A stretch of DNA of 64,000 bases from Asanoa ishikariensis. Its GTDB lineage: Bacteria; Actinomycetota; Actinomycetes; Mycobacteriales; Micromonosporaceae. The stretch lies in the NCBI RefSeq assembly GCF_900107455.1, contig NZ_FNQB01000002.1:1178001-1242000 (forward strand), given 5' to 3'. The position numbers and the translations under genes were made by a program. Shown here in pieces: positions 32,347 to 41,446 of the stretch (its first letter is position 1; the number at the start of each line of letters is the position of its first letter). Under the pieces are notes generated by a model. That model was not told the origin of the DNA. It saw only the letters and a list, made by a program, of their open reading frames with translations, and searched no databases.

Positions 32347-34512
32347 CTAAGCCTCGGCGGCGACCTCGCCGCTGCGTCTGAGGTGCTGCCATTTGAGCAG
32401 GCCACCGGTCAGCGCGGTGGCCGCCGCGTGCACCAGCACCAGGTACATCATCTGGCGATAGACCAACTGCTGTAACGGCAGTGTCCAGAGCGGCCGCAGC
32501 GGTTCGCGGTCGAGCCGGAACGCCAGGATCGCGGTCACCGCCTGGATCACCATCACCACGAGCCAGGCCACCAGCGCCTCGACCCGGTCGAGGAAGAACA
32601 ACCCGTACACGGCCAGGATGTCCAGCACGGGAGCGAAGAGCGGCAGGACCACCGAGAACAGCGCGATGAACGGCAGGCCGCGCCGGCCGAACCGACCTGA
32701 GGCGCCGTGCTCGACCACCGCCCGGCGGTGTCGCCACATCGCCTGCATCGTGCCGTAGCTCCACCGGTAGCGCTGCCGCCAGAGCTGGCCGAGCGTGTCG
32801 GGCGCCTCGGTGCGCGCGACGGCGGTCTCCTCGTAGACGACCCGCCAGCCGGCCCGGTGGATCGCCATCGTCAGGTCGGTGTCCTCGGCGAGGGTGGCCC
32901 GGCTGAGTCCGCCCGCCTCGTGGACCGCCTGCCGGCGGAAACCACCGAGCGCACCCGGGATGGTCGGCATGCAGCGCAGCGTGTCGTAGAGGCGGCGGTC
33001 GAGATTGAAGCCGATCACGTACTCGATGTGCTGCCAGAGACCGATGAGCCGGCGCCGGTTGCCGACCTTGACGTTGCCGGCGACCGCACCCACCCGAGGG
33101 TCGGCGAACGGCTGCACCAGCTTGTGGATCGCGTCGGGCGTGACGACGGTGTCGGCGTCGACCATCACCAACAGGTCGTGCCGGGCCAGCGCGATGCCCG
33201 CGTTGAGCGCGGACGCCTTGCCGCCGCCGGGTACCCGGACGACCCGCACATTGGGCAGGCCGAGCGCCTCCACCTCCTCGGCCGTGCCGTCGTCGGACTC
33301 GTCGTCGATCACCAGGACCTCGATGCCCGGGTGGTTGCCGGTGGCCAGCGTGCGGACCGCGGCGGCGATGGTCCGCCGCTCGTTGTAGGCCGGGACGATC
33401 ACGGTGACCGGCTCGTGGACCTCGGCTCCCCACGACCAGGTTCGCGCGCGGCGCCGGCGGGCGTGCCGCAGAGCGAAACCGAAGAGCACCAGGGTGCGGA
33501 TCAGGGTCAGTGCGCCGACCAGCAGGAGCAGGAACCAGAGGAGCCGGTTGGTGCCGTCGGCCACCTTGACCGCCCAGACCAGCAGTCCGCCGCGGATCTG
33601 GTCGGCCCGGCTGGCCTTTCCAGCCGCCAGGCCCGGCGCCTGGTCGCCGAACGCCCCTTCGACGGTGGTGAAGCGGTAGCCGCGCTGGCGCATCTGTGGG
33701 ATGAACGTGTCCAGCGCCGCCACCGTCTGCGATCGGTCGCCGCCGGCGTCGTGCAGCAGCACCACGGCACCGCGGCCGTCCGGCGGCGTGGAGCTCCGGA
33801 CGATCTGGTCCACACCTGGGCGGGCCCAGTCCCGGCTGTCGGTGTCGTCGAACACCGAGACCATGTTCTGGCCGCCCGCGCCCTGGACCACCGACCAGTG
33901 CTTGTTGTCCAGCGAGTCGACCCCGCTCGAGTACGGCAGCCGCAACAGCGGAGTGGTCACGCCGGCGGCGTACGCGATGGCGGAGCGGGTCTGGCTTATC
34001 TCGAGCCGTTGCCGCCAGCCGTCCATCCCGGCTAGGTCGGGGTGGGTGAACGTGTGCACGCCGACCTCGTGGCCCTCGCGCACCATCCGGTCGACGAACT
34101 CCGGGTGCCGGCTGGTCTGCGAGCCGAGGACGAAGAAGGTGGCCGGCACGCCGTGCTTGTGCAGCACGTCCAACACCTGTGGCGTCCACAGGGGATCAGG
34201 ACCGTCGTCGAAGGTGAGCACGATGGTGCGGTCCGGCACCTGGTGGCTCGCGACCCGTCCCGTTCTGGTGTCGACCACCGGGCCGCCGTCGCGTACCGCC
34301 GCCGGCACCGCGTCCTGCAGTCCCGGCTCGCCCTCGTTGTCGGGCGCGAACCGGGAGTTGGCGTACGCGCCGATGGCGAGCAGGTTGGCCAGCACCAGCG
34401 TGCCGACGCCGGCGATGATCCAGCGGCGCCCGGCGAACCGGGACTTCCGAGGCTCGGGTGTGGCGATGTGCTGCGTGTCGCCGATCTTCTGGCCCTCTCG
34501 CCAGGTCCCCAT
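32347..34512 (-). CDS. bifunctional polysaccharide deacetylase / family 2 glycosyltransferase
   Basis: 721 residues from ATG 34512. An N-terminal span (IIAGVGTLVLANLLAIGAY) anchors an extracytoplasmic NodB deacetylase with TFDDGPDP (metal Asp), HTFTHPDL (His ligands) and LLRLPYSSG. After a second span (LLWFLLLLVGALTLIRTLVLFGF) comes a cytoplasmic GT2 domain: VIVPAYNE, DDESDDGT, MVDADTVV, EDTDL and the QRYRW processivity motif, then three C-terminal spans. The GT2 part resembles NodC/PgaC-type processive beta-glycan synthases. One polypeptide may thus polymerise, extrude and N-deacetylate a GlcNAc-like glycan. The preceding 90-residue membrane protein overlaps it by one base. Confidence 0.9.
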   Translation of the reverse strand: MGTWREGQKIGDTQHIATPEPRKSRFAGRRWIIAGVGTLVLANLLAIGAYANSRFAPDNEGEPGLQDAVPAAVRDGGPVVDTRTGRVASHQVPDRTIVLTFDDGPDPLWTPQVLDVLHKHGVPATFFVLGSQTSRHPEFVDRMVREGHEVGVHTFTHPDLAGMDGWRQRLEISQTRSAIAYAAGVTTPLLRLPYSSGVDSLDNKHWSVVQGAGGQNMVSVFDDTDSRDWARPGVDQIVRSSTPPDGRGAVVLLHDAGGDRSQTVAALDTFIPQMRQRGYRFTTVEGAFGDQAPGLAAGKASRADQIRGGLLVWAVKVADGTNRLLWFLLLLVGALTLIRTLVLFGFALRHARRRRARTWSWGAEVHEPVTVIVPAYNERRTIAAAVRTLATGNHPGIEVLVIDDESDDGTAEEVEALGLPNVRVVRVPGGGKASALNAGIALARHDLLVMVDADTVVTPDAIHKLVQPFADPRVGAVAGNVKVGNRRRLIGLWQHIEYVIGFNLDRRLYDTLRCMPTIPGALGGFRRQAVHEAGGLSRATLAEDTDLTMAIHRAGWRVVYEETAVARTEAPDTLGQLWRQRYRWSYGTMQAMWRHRRAVVEHGASGRFGRRGLPFIALFSVVLPLFAPVLDILAVYGLFFLDRVEALVAWLVVMVIQAVTAILAFRLDREPLRPLWTLPLQQLVYRQMMYLVLVHAAATALTGGLLKWQHLRRSGEVAAEA

Positions 34513-34784
34513 CAGCCGACCACGGCGACCTGGCTGAGCCAGAGCAGAGCCAACAGGACGAGCACGAGCAGCAGCACCGCGTACGCGGTCCAGCGCAATC
34601 GGCGGCCGCGACGGCCGCTGCGGTCGACGAAGATGGCCTGGGTGGCGTCGGGCAGGCGGATCGCCTGGGTGGCGACGTCGGGCTTGTCGGCCCGGCCGCG
34701 CACGGTGCCGCTCGTGGTGGGGCGTGGTGCGTCGTGACGGATCGCGTCGTCGGTGCGCGCGCGACCCACGAATCGATCGGGCAT
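34512..34784 (-). CDS. small single-span membrane protein preceding the glycan synthase
   Basis: 90 residues from ATG 34784 (MPDRFVGRARTDDA). A charged Thr/Arg-rich cytoplasmic N-terminus of about 65 residues with two related segments (ATQAIRLPD and ATQAIFVDR), then a span TAYAVLLLVLVLLALLWLSQV at the very C-terminus. Its stop overlaps the next ATG as TGATG, a tight coupling. Small tail-anchored partners are common beside processive glycan synthases, so an accessory role is inferred. No recognised family. Confidence 0.65.
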   Translation of the reverse strand: MPDRFVGRARTDDAIRHDAPRPTTSGTVRGRADKPDVATQAIRLPDATQAIFVDRSGRRGRRLRWTAYAVLLLVLVLLALLWLSQVAVVG

Positions 34785-34853
34785 GGCGCAAAGCGTAAGT
34801 TTTGTGACCCGTGGCCACATGATCAACAGGGCGAATGTCCGGATAGCCGGAAA

Positions 34854-37442
34854 TCAGGTCGCGAGCGCCTCCGCCACGGCGCGGTCGAGTCCGAGTGCGG
34901 CGCCCTGCCGGCGGGCCTTCTCATAGGTGACGCTGCCGAGGTTGCGGCGCAGCATGACCTCGTCGGGGCCGTCGTCCGGCCACGGCAGCACGTACGCGGC
35001 GAGCCAGGTGGCACCCGAGGGCGTCTGCAGGGCCCCGGCGGCGGAGATCAACCGGACCGCCTGCTCCGGGTCGCCCTGGCGCGCGTCCAGGTCACCGAGG
35101 GCGGCGATGAACAGGGGCGGGCTGTTCGTGTCGCCCTTGCCGTACGCCGCCGAGAGCCCGTCGGCCAGGTAGTCGTGCGCCTCCGCGAAGTCCCCGCGGC
35201 CCATGGAGTTGAGCGCCAGGCTGTAGAGCGCGACCGACGTGCCCAGCGAGTCGTCAGCGAGTTGGGCGGCCACCAGCGCGGCGTGGAACTCGTCGGCGGC
35301 GGTGTCGTGGTTGTCCTCCAGCAGCGCTATCGCGCCCAACCGGCTGTGGTAGATGCTGGCCTGCCAGTCGTCGCCGGTCTGCGCGCTGAGCCGGCTCGCC
35401 TCCTCGATCAGCGGGCGGGCCCGCTCGAAGTCGCGTTGGGTGAGAGCGAGGTGGCCGAGCGGCCCGGCGGCCCGGGCGATGCCCTCCATGTCGCCGACCT
35501 CGCGCAGGATGAGCAGCGCCCGCTCCAGCCGGGGCCCGCCGCGCGCCAGATCGCCGCTGGCCAGCGACATCGTCCCGGCCGAGAGCAGCGCACGGCCGTA
35601 GCCGCGGCGGCTCAGGTACTCGCTCATCTCGAAGATCCTGGTCAGGTAGCGCAGCGCCTCGTCGATGTGGCCGTGCAGCCACCAGAACACCCATATCGCC
35701 TCGGCGAGCCGCAGCGCGGACTCCGGGTCGTGGTGATCCAGGAACCAGCCGATCGCCGCGATCAGGTTGTCGTGCTCGGACTCCAGCCGGTCCAGCATCC
35801 CGGCCTCGGCGAGCCGGCTGAGGCACGGCTCGACGGTGAGCGCGAGGTCCAGGTAGTGCGCCGCGTGCGCGTTGTGCGCCGGCTCCCAGTCGGGCCCGTC
35901 GCGGAGTTGGTCGAGCGCGAACTCCCGGATGCTGTCGAGCATCCGGAACCGCGTCTCGTTCGCCGGCTTGCTCTCCTGCCGGATCAGGCTGCTCTGCACC
36001 AACCCGTCGAGGGCGTCCAGCACGTCGCTGTCGTCCGCGGCGTCCGCACCCAGCGCGCCGACCGTGTCCGCCGCCTCCAGGGTGAAGCCGCCCATGAAGA
36101 CGGCCAGCCGGCGGAACACGGCCTGCTCGCCGGGGTTGAGCAGGTCGTAGCTCCAGCCGACGGTGTCCCGCAGCGTGCGCTGCCGGTCCGGCAGGTCGCG
36201 CGCGCCGCCGGTGAGCAGCTCCAACGGGCGGCCCATCCGCTGCAGGATGGCGGTCGGCGGCAGCACCCGGATCTTCGCCGCCGCGAGCTCGATCGCCAGG
36301 GGCAGGCCCTCCAGCCCCCGGCAGATCTCCACCACCGAGGGCAGGTTCTCGTCGGTCAGCGTGAAGGCGCCGGACGCCGCTCGGGCCCGGTCGACGAACA
36401 GGCGCACCGAGCCGTAGTGGCGTACCGCGTCGAGCGTGATGTCCCGGTCCGGGATAGCCAGCGGCTCCAGCGCGAACGCGTGCTCGCCACTGATCCGCAC
36501 CGGCGAGCGACTGGTCACCAGGGCGGTCACGCCCGCGGCGCCGGCCAGGATGTCGGCGAGCACCGGTGCCGCCTCGGCGACGTGCTCGAAGTTGTCGACC
36601 ACCAACAACATCTGCCGGGTACGCAGGAACGCCACGATGTCGGCCACCGGTCGCCAGGTGCTCGACGTGCGCAGCCCGAGGGCGCGGGCGATCGCGTCGA
36701 CGACGAGCTCGGGCGAGTTGACGGTGGACAGTTCCACGTAGCCGATCCCGTCGGGGAACAGCGGGCGGAGCCGCTCCGCGAGGTCGGTGGCGAGCCGGGT
36801 CTTGCCGACGCCGCCGGGCCCGGTCAGGGTGACCAGCCGGACGTCCTCGTCGGTGAGCAGCTCGGTCAGCGCGGCGATCTCCAGGTCGCGGTCGAACATC
36901 TGGGTACGCGCGACCGGGATGACCGCCGGCGGCGCCGTCTCGGGCGCCGCGCCGCTCTCCTGGAACCGCTCGGTCAGCAGCACCGCGATGTCGTGCTCGA
37001 CGAGCCGGCGCAGCTCACGGGCGTCGGTGAAGCGGCGGAACGAGACGTCGGCGCTCGACTCGATGTCCTCGATGAGCGCTTCCAGCCGGGGGTCGCGCCG
37101 GGGCGCGGGCGTCTTGACGTAGATCAACCGGGGCATGTCTGCGGCCAGCCGGTACTCGTCCTCGATGCCGGAGATCGCGGAGCCGGGCGCGGTCCAGCCG
37201 TAGTCCTCGGCGTACACCCCGACGAAGACGTGGCTCTGGGCGATGTAGGACCGGTAGACGTCGCGAGGCGGGTGCGGCCGAGCACCCTGCTCGAACATCA
37301 CCGGTGCCAGGTGCAGGCGTTCGATGGCCTCGCTGACCGACCTCCGTTCGGTCGCGAGCTCGTCCAGCGTCGAGCTGACGAACACGCGCAGCCGCTGATC
37401 CGGGGTGTGGATCAGCGACGGGGACGGGCTGGGGGTCGACAA
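34854..37442 (-). CDS. DUF4062-STAND ATPase with TPR repeats
   Basis: 862 residues from TTG 37442, with AGGTGG upstream. N-terminal DUF4062 (RLRVFVSSTLDELATERRSV at 17-36, VGVYAEDYGW at 74-83) is a TIR-like fold. Residues about 180-480 are an NB-ARC/STAND NTPase: Walker A GPGGVGKT (208-215), Walker B LLVVDNFEHV (279-288), and the GLPLAI motif (378-383). From about 500 to the end are TPR-like helices with SALRLAEAIW and repeated ALxxLG-type turns. The order effector-switch-sensor resembles both SARP-like ATPase regulators and antiviral STAND proteins. There is no DNA-binding domain, which favours a ligand-triggered enzyme or scaffold. It is alone between a glycan gene and an MFS gene. Confidence 0.85.
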   Translation of the reverse strand: MSTPSPSPSLIHTPDQRLRVFVSSTLDELATERRSVSEAIERLHLAPVMFEQGARPHPPRDVYRSYIAQSHVFVGVYAEDYGWTAPGSAISGIEDEYRLAADMPRLIYVKTPAPRRDPRLEALIEDIESSADVSFRRFTDARELRRLVEHDIAVLLTERFQESGAAPETAPPAVIPVARTQMFDRDLEIAALTELLTDEDVRLVTLTGPGGVGKTRLATDLAERLRPLFPDGIGYVELSTVNSPELVVDAIARALGLRTSSTWRPVADIVAFLRTRQMLLVVDNFEHVAEAAPVLADILAGAAGVTALVTSRSPVRISGEHAFALEPLAIPDRDITLDAVRHYGSVRLFVDRARAASGAFTLTDENLPSVVEICRGLEGLPLAIELAAAKIRVLPPTAILQRMGRPLELLTGGARDLPDRQRTLRDTVGWSYDLLNPGEQAVFRRLAVFMGGFTLEAADTVGALGADAADDSDVLDALDGLVQSSLIRQESKPANETRFRMLDSIREFALDQLRDGPDWEPAHNAHAAHYLDLALTVEPCLSRLAEAGMLDRLESEHDNLIAAIGWFLDHHDPESALRLAEAIWVFWWLHGHIDEALRYLTRIFEMSEYLSRRGYGRALLSAGTMSLASGDLARGGPRLERALLILREVGDMEGIARAAGPLGHLALTQRDFERARPLIEEASRLSAQTGDDWQASIYHSRLGAIALLEDNHDTAADEFHAALVAAQLADDSLGTSVALYSLALNSMGRGDFAEAHDYLADGLSAAYGKGDTNSPPLFIAALGDLDARQGDPEQAVRLISAAGALQTPSGATWLAAYVLPWPDDGPDEVMLRRNLGSVTYEKARRQGAALGLDRAVAEALAT

Positions 37443-37726
37443 GGTTTTTCACCACCTAATTGGGGCAATTGACGTGAAATAGCCTAGCGCCGGGACGGTC
37501 GGATTCGGAGGCCCGTGGTCACTGGTCGTCGGATACCCACCCACTGGCCTGGGCCGGGACCAGGGAGTCTCCCCGGCGTCAACGGACAGCCTCCTGTGCG
37601 TATTCGCGCCCTGGCAGTGGCGCGGCTCACCCTTTGGCCGATCATCTGCGGGGTGTGAGGTGCGCTACAGGTCGTAGCTTCCGGTCGTAAGGCCGAAGTG
37701 TCCACTTAGGCCCTTACGGTGCGGGT

Positions 37727-39076
37727 GTGCCGGCAGTTAGCCTGCCGGTCATGGATGTCGTCGCCGTTCAGCGCCATACCGTCCGGCTGCTGTTCGGCAC
37801 GCAGATCCTCGCCGGCATCGGCACCACGATCGGCATCGCCGTGGGCGCGCTGCTCGCCGCCCGGGTCGGCGGCACCGCCATCTCCGGCCTGGCCTCCAGC
37901 ATGGTGGTCGTCGGCGCGGCGGCGTTGGCCATCCCGATCAGCAAGATCATGACGGGGTACGGGCGGCGGACCGGCCTCGTGGCCGCGTACACCGTCGGCA
38001 TCATCGGGTCTGTCCTGGTCGTGGCGGCGACGGTCGCGGACAGCCTGGCGCTGCTGCTGCTCGGTTTCGCCGCCTTCGGCGGCGGCTCGGCAGCCAACCT
38101 GCAGGCCCGCTACGCCGCGATCGACCTGGCCACGCCGGACCGCCGGGCGCGCCAACTCGCGCTGATCGTGTGGGCGACCACCCTGGGCGCGGTGGCCGCA
38201 CCCAACCTCACCTCGCTGGCCGACAGCGGCGGCCGGAGTTTCGGCCTGCCCGCGCTCGCCGGCCCCTTCGTGGCCAGCGCCGTGGTGTTCGCGGTCGCGG
38301 CTGTTGTGCTCTTCGCGTTCCTGCGGCCCGACCCCCTGCTGACGGCCCGCGCGCTGGCACCGGCATCGGGCGACCCGCGGGCGGCGACGTCCCGCGACGG
38401 CTTCCGCGCCGTCTTCGCCAGCCCGACCGCCCGCCTCGGTGTCGCCGCCGTCGCCGTCGGCCACCTGGTCATGGTCGGTGTGATGTCGATGACCCCGGTG
38501 CACATCGACCAGGAACCCGGGCACGCCGACGCCGACGTGCTGCGCATCGTCGGCCTGGTGCTCAGCGTGCACATCGTCGGCATGTACGCGTTCGCGCCGG
38601 TGGTCGGCTGGCTCGCCGACCGGCTCGGCCGCCGGGTGCTGGTCCTGGTCGGCGCCGGGGTGCTGGTGTTGGCCTGCGCGGTCGCGGGCACCTCGGGCCA
38701 CTCGACCACATGGCTGACCGTCGGTCTGTTCCTGCTCGGCCTCGGCTGGTCCGCGACGATGGTGGCGGGTTCGACACTGCTGTCCGAGTCCGTGGCCCTC
38801 GAGGTCCGGGCCGCGGCTCAGGGCCTCTCGGACACCCTGATGGGTGTGGCGGGGGCGGCCGCGGGAGCGCTCAGCGGGGTAGTCGTCGGCGTGGCTGGTT
38901 ATCCAGTTCTCACTCTGCTCGCGGCTACTGCGGTTGTTCCGCTGGTCGCGCTAGCGTTGCGGCCGTTGCCCGCCGGGCCGGCACCTTCTTCCTCCGGCCC
39001 GGCTGGGCACTCCTCCACCGACGCGGACCTGGTCGGCCCAGAGCTCGCGGGCCGAGACCTGTCCGGCCCCGCCTGA
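37727..39076 (+). CDS. MFS transporter
   Basis: 449 residues from GTG 37727, or 441 from ATG 37751, which lies just after a hairpin. Twelve hydrophobic segments are evident. The cytoplasmic loop between helices 2 and 3 reads GYGRRTG, and the one between helices 8 and 9 is WLADRLGRRVL, the canonical MFS motif-A form. About 45 residues of Ser/Gly/Pro-rich tail end in DLSGPA. The drug-export subgroup is the best guess because of the GWSATMVAGSTLLSE-type segment in helix 11, but no substrate can be claimed. It is convergent with the ABC-2 permease gene, separated by 45 bp. Confidence 0.85.
   Translation: MPAVSLPVMDVVAVQRHTVRLLFGTQILAGIGTTIGIAVGALLAARVGGTAISGLASSMVVVGAAALAIPISKIMTGYGRRTGLVAAYTVGIIGSVLVVAATVADSLALLLLGFAAFGGGSAANLQARYAAIDLATPDRRARQLALIVWATTLGAVAAPNLTSLADSGGRSFGLPALAGPFVASAVVFAVAAVVLFAFLRPDPLLTARALAPASGDPRAATSRDGFRAVFASPTARLGVAAVAVGHLVMVGVMSMTPVHIDQEPGHADADVLRIVGLVLSVHIVGMYAFAPVVGWLADRLGRRVLVLVGAGVLVLACAVAGTSGHSTTWLTVGLFLLGLGWSATMVAGSTLLSESVALEVRAAAQGLSDTLMGVAGAAAGALSGVVVGVAGYPVLTLLAATAVVPLVALALRPLPAGPAPSSSGPAGHSSTDADLVGPELAGRDLSGPA
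37730..37748. promoter_or_regulatory. inverted repeat before the MFS gene
   Basis: CCGGCAG (37730-37736) and CTGCCGG (37742-37748) form a perfect 7-bp stem with a 5-nt loop directly before ATG 37751. A second, imperfect pair, CGTAAGGCC and GGCCCTTACG, lies about 40 bp upstream. The 284-bp gap 37443-37726 otherwise shows no ORF. An operator or start-site hairpin is possible; no regulator is adjacent. Confidence 0.35.
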
Positions 39077-39121
39077 GACAGGCCCCTGCCCCGACCGTTA
39101 CCTGCCCGGCCGGGGCTGTGG

Positions 39122-40117
39122 TCAGGACAGGCGGCGGCGGAGCCACCAGAAGCTGACGATGGCCAGTGCCGCGGCCAGACCGAGGAAGACGGCGGTTTCG
39201 GCCAGTTGCAGCGTCCAGTACTGGCTGTCCGGGTGATAGACCACGTTCTGCCGCAGGCCGAGCGAGCCGACCCATTCGGTGCACGAGCCGCTGGGCAAAT
39301 CTGGGCCACACCGCGTCGGGTCGACCGGCCCCGTGAAGACCTGGCCGGTCGGGGTGATCGGCTGGTTGGTGATCGTCCAGGCATTGGTCACGTCGTTCGG
39401 CTCGACCGCCACGGCGCCACTCCGGTCGATCATCAGCGCGTCCAGGTTGCCCATGTCCAGCGCCGGGGTCTCGTGCGTCGCCGGGGCCAGGTGGGTGCGC
39501 AGCCACAGCGGCATCGCGGCGACCGCGGCCGTGTAGACCGCCAGCGTTCCGGCCATCGCCGGCACGGTGCGGCGGACCAGCATGCCCGCGGTGACGCCCA
39601 GGGTGAAGGCGAAGAGGGCGTACGCGATCGGCACGATGCCCCGGGCGCCGAACACCAGTGGGGTGATCCGGTCGGCCGCCGCGCTGTCGACCCGGCTCGC
39701 CCACGCGGTGACCGCCCAGCTCAGCAGCCCCGTCGCGGCGGCCGTGGCCGCACCGATCAGGCCGAGCTTCGTAGCCAGCCAGCGCGTACGCGTGATCGAC
39801 TGGTTCCAGGCCAGCCGGTGTGTGCCGGCCTCGATCTCGCGGGCGACCAGTGGAGCGCCCCAGAAGATGCCGATCAGCGGTGGTGCCGCGTACATGATGG
39901 CCAGGGTCGTGTAGTAAACAGTGCCGCCGGCACTGTTGTAGAACCGGGTCAGGAAGGCTTCGACGGCGTTGCCGCAGTCGCTCTGGCAGGCGGCGACGCT
40001 GGCGTACAGGTCGGTGATGGTGCCGCGGCTGACGAGCAGCCCGACAGCCAGCATGGCCAGGGCACCGGCGGTCACGACAGCCGGCGTGCGGAACTGGCGC
40101 CAGGTGAACCAGATCAT
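39122..40117 (-). CDS. ABC-2 type transporter permease
   Basis: 331 residues with about six membrane spans. It starts MIWFTWRQFRTPAVVTAGALAML, typical of permeases partnered with YtrB-like ATPases; a cytoplasmic segment REIEAGTHRLAWNQSITRTRWLATKLG precedes the third span, as in Streptomyces ABC-2 exporters. A large extracytoplasmic domain (about residues 215-300) has cysteines in RCGPDLPSGSCTEW. The ATG overlaps the ATPase stop by 4 bp. Third gene of a GntR-ATPase-permease operon; substrates of this class (antibiotics, lantibiotic-like peptides) are not deducible. Confidence 0.88.
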   Translation of the reverse strand: MIWFTWRQFRTPAVVTAGALAMLAVGLLVSRGTITDLYASVAACQSDCGNAVEAFLTRFYNSAGGTVYYTTLAIMYAAPPLIGIFWGAPLVAREIEAGTHRLAWNQSITRTRWLATKLGLIGAATAAATGLLSWAVTAWASRVDSAAADRITPLVFGARGIVPIAYALFAFTLGVTAGMLVRRTVPAMAGTLAVYTAAVAAMPLWLRTHLAPATHETPALDMGNLDALMIDRSGAVAVEPNDVTNAWTITNQPITPTGQVFTGPVDPTRCGPDLPSGSCTEWVGSLGLRQNVVYHPDSQYWTLQLAETAVFLGLAAALAIVSFWWLRRRLS

Positions 40118-41004
40118 CGGGCGGTCTCCAACTCGGGCCGGTGCGCTGCCACGGAGCGCGACAGATAGGCCAGGACGAGGTCTTCGAGGGTGAGCTGTTC
40201 AACGGTCAGCGAGGGGTCCTCGACCGGCACGAGGCTGCGCACGATGAACGTGGACTGCCGCTCGGTGTGGCTGTGCTCGATCGCCTCGGCGCCGGCGGGC
40301 AGGTCGGCGGCGTCGCGACGGGCGCCGGTCAACCGGTAGTGGCTGCCCATGAGCTCGTCGATGTCGCCTGCGACGCGCACCCGGGAGTCGGTCAGCACGA
40401 TCACGTAGTCGCAGACCCGCTCCAGGTCGGACACCAGATGTGAGGAGAGGATCACGCTGGACCGGTGCTCGGCGGTGTGCGCCATCAGGCCGCGCATGAA
40501 CTCGCGCCGGGCGATCGGGTCGAGGCTGGCCACCGGCTCGTCGAGGATGAGCAGCTCGGGCCGCTTCGCCACGGCCATGGTCAGCGCGAGCTGGGCCCGT
40601 TGGCCACCGGAGAGCCGGCCCGCCTTCTGGCTCGGGTCCAGGCCGAGCTCGGCGATCCGCGCGTCGGCCAGCGCCTGATCCCAGCTCGGGTTGGTGCGCG
40701 CGCCGAACCGCAGATGGTCTTTGACGGACAGATTGGCGTACGTGGGTGCGTCCTGCGCCACGAAACCGACCTTGGCGAGCTGGGCCGGGCCGTCGCCGGG
40801 ACGGCCGCCGAGCACGGTGATCCGGCCGGCGGTCGGGGTGAGCATCCCGACGGCGAGCTGGAGCAGGGTCGTCTTGCCGGCACCGTTCGGGCCGACCAGC
40901 CCGACGACGCGGCCGGGCGGGATGTCCAGGGTGCAGTCGGCCAACGCGACGCGCCGCCCGTACCGCTTGGTCAGGCCGTCAGCCTGCAACACCACCTCAG
41001 TCAT
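40114..41004 (-). CDS. ABC transporter ATP-binding protein
   Basis: 296 residues. Walker A GPNGAGKTT, Q-loop VGFVAQDAPTY, signature LSGGQRAQL, Walker B LLILDEPVASLDP, and the H-loop SSHLVSDLERVCDYV are all intact. The N-terminal DGLTKRYGRRVALADCTLDIP is typical of ABC-2/YtrB-type ATPases. C-terminal ~70 residues form a regulatory extension. Four-base overlaps at both ends (ATGA with the GntR gene, ATGA with the permease) show a tightly coupled operon. Confidence 0.95.
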   Translation of the reverse strand: MTEVVLQADGLTKRYGRRVALADCTLDIPPGRVVGLVGPNGAGKTTLLQLAVGMLTPTAGRITVLGGRPGDGPAQLAKVGFVAQDAPTYANLSVKDHLRFGARTNPSWDQALADARIAELGLDPSQKAGRLSGGQRAQLALTMAVAKRPELLILDEPVASLDPIARREFMRGLMAHTAEHRSSVILSSHLVSDLERVCDYVIVLTDSRVRVAGDIDELMGSHYRLTGARRDAADLPAGAEAIEHSHTERQSTFIVRSLVPVEDPSLTVEQLTLEDLVLAYLSRSVAAHRPELETAR

Positions 41005-41387
41005 GCTGACTCCTGTAACTGGATGCGGAAGGTGGTCGCGAACAGCGCCTCGATGCTTTCCGGGTCGAGCCCGGCCGCCTGTGCCCGGCGCAGCCAGGCC
41101 CGCAGCTCCACGCGCAGCGGCTCGACCGCGCCGGCCTCTTCGTTGAGGGTGCGGGCCACGAAGGTGCCGACTCCGGGGCGGGCGGTGACGAGGCCCTCGT
41201 ACTCCAGCTCGCGGTAGGCCTTGAGCACCGTGTTCGGGTTGATCGCGACCTTGGCGACCACGTCTTTGATCGTCGGGAGCCGGTCACCCTCACGCAGCAA
41301 CCCGAGGCGCAGGGCCTGCCGCACCTGCTGGATCAGCTGCATGTAGGGCGCGACGCCGGAGCGACCGTCCAGATGAAACTCGATCAT
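41001..41387 (-). CDS. GntR/YtrA-family transcriptional regulator
   Basis: 128 residues, ATG 41387. Winged-helix domain LRLGLLREGDRLPTIKDVVAKVAINPNTVLKAYRELEYEGLVTARPGVGTFVA, then a short C-terminal helical dimerisation arm, as in YtrA-type regulators that lack a large ligand domain. These usually repress their own ABC-exporter operon and respond to cell-wall-active compounds. The adjacent ATPase and permease genes are its expected targets. An inverted repeat overlapping the -10 lies just upstream. Confidence 0.9.
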   Translation of the reverse strand: MIEFHLDGRSGVAPYMQLIQQVRQALRLGLLREGDRLPTIKDVVAKVAINPNTVLKAYRELEYEGLVTARPGVGTFVARTLNEEAGAVEPLRVELRAWLRRAQAAGLDPESIEALFATTFRIQLQESA

Positions 41388-41400
41388 GGTTACCGCATTT

Positions 41401-41446
41401 CTCTAGTTTCATAGGACTATAGAGCGCGGCCCTTGTGCGGCGTCAA
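41401..41446 (-). promoter_or_regulatory. promoter and operator of the GntR-ABC operon
   Basis: On the minus strand TTGACG (complement of 41441-41446) precedes TATAGT (complement of 41416-41421) by 19 bp, a good SigA-type promoter. CTCTA (41401-41405) and TAGAG (41420-41424) form an inverted repeat across the -10, well placed for repression by the GntR protein. Confidence 0.5.

Noticed and set aside
38925-40202. Long frame covering the ABC-2 permease in another reading phase
   Set aside because: Frame 39122-40117 has membrane spans and coupling overlaps; the other is Arg/Pro/Gly noise.
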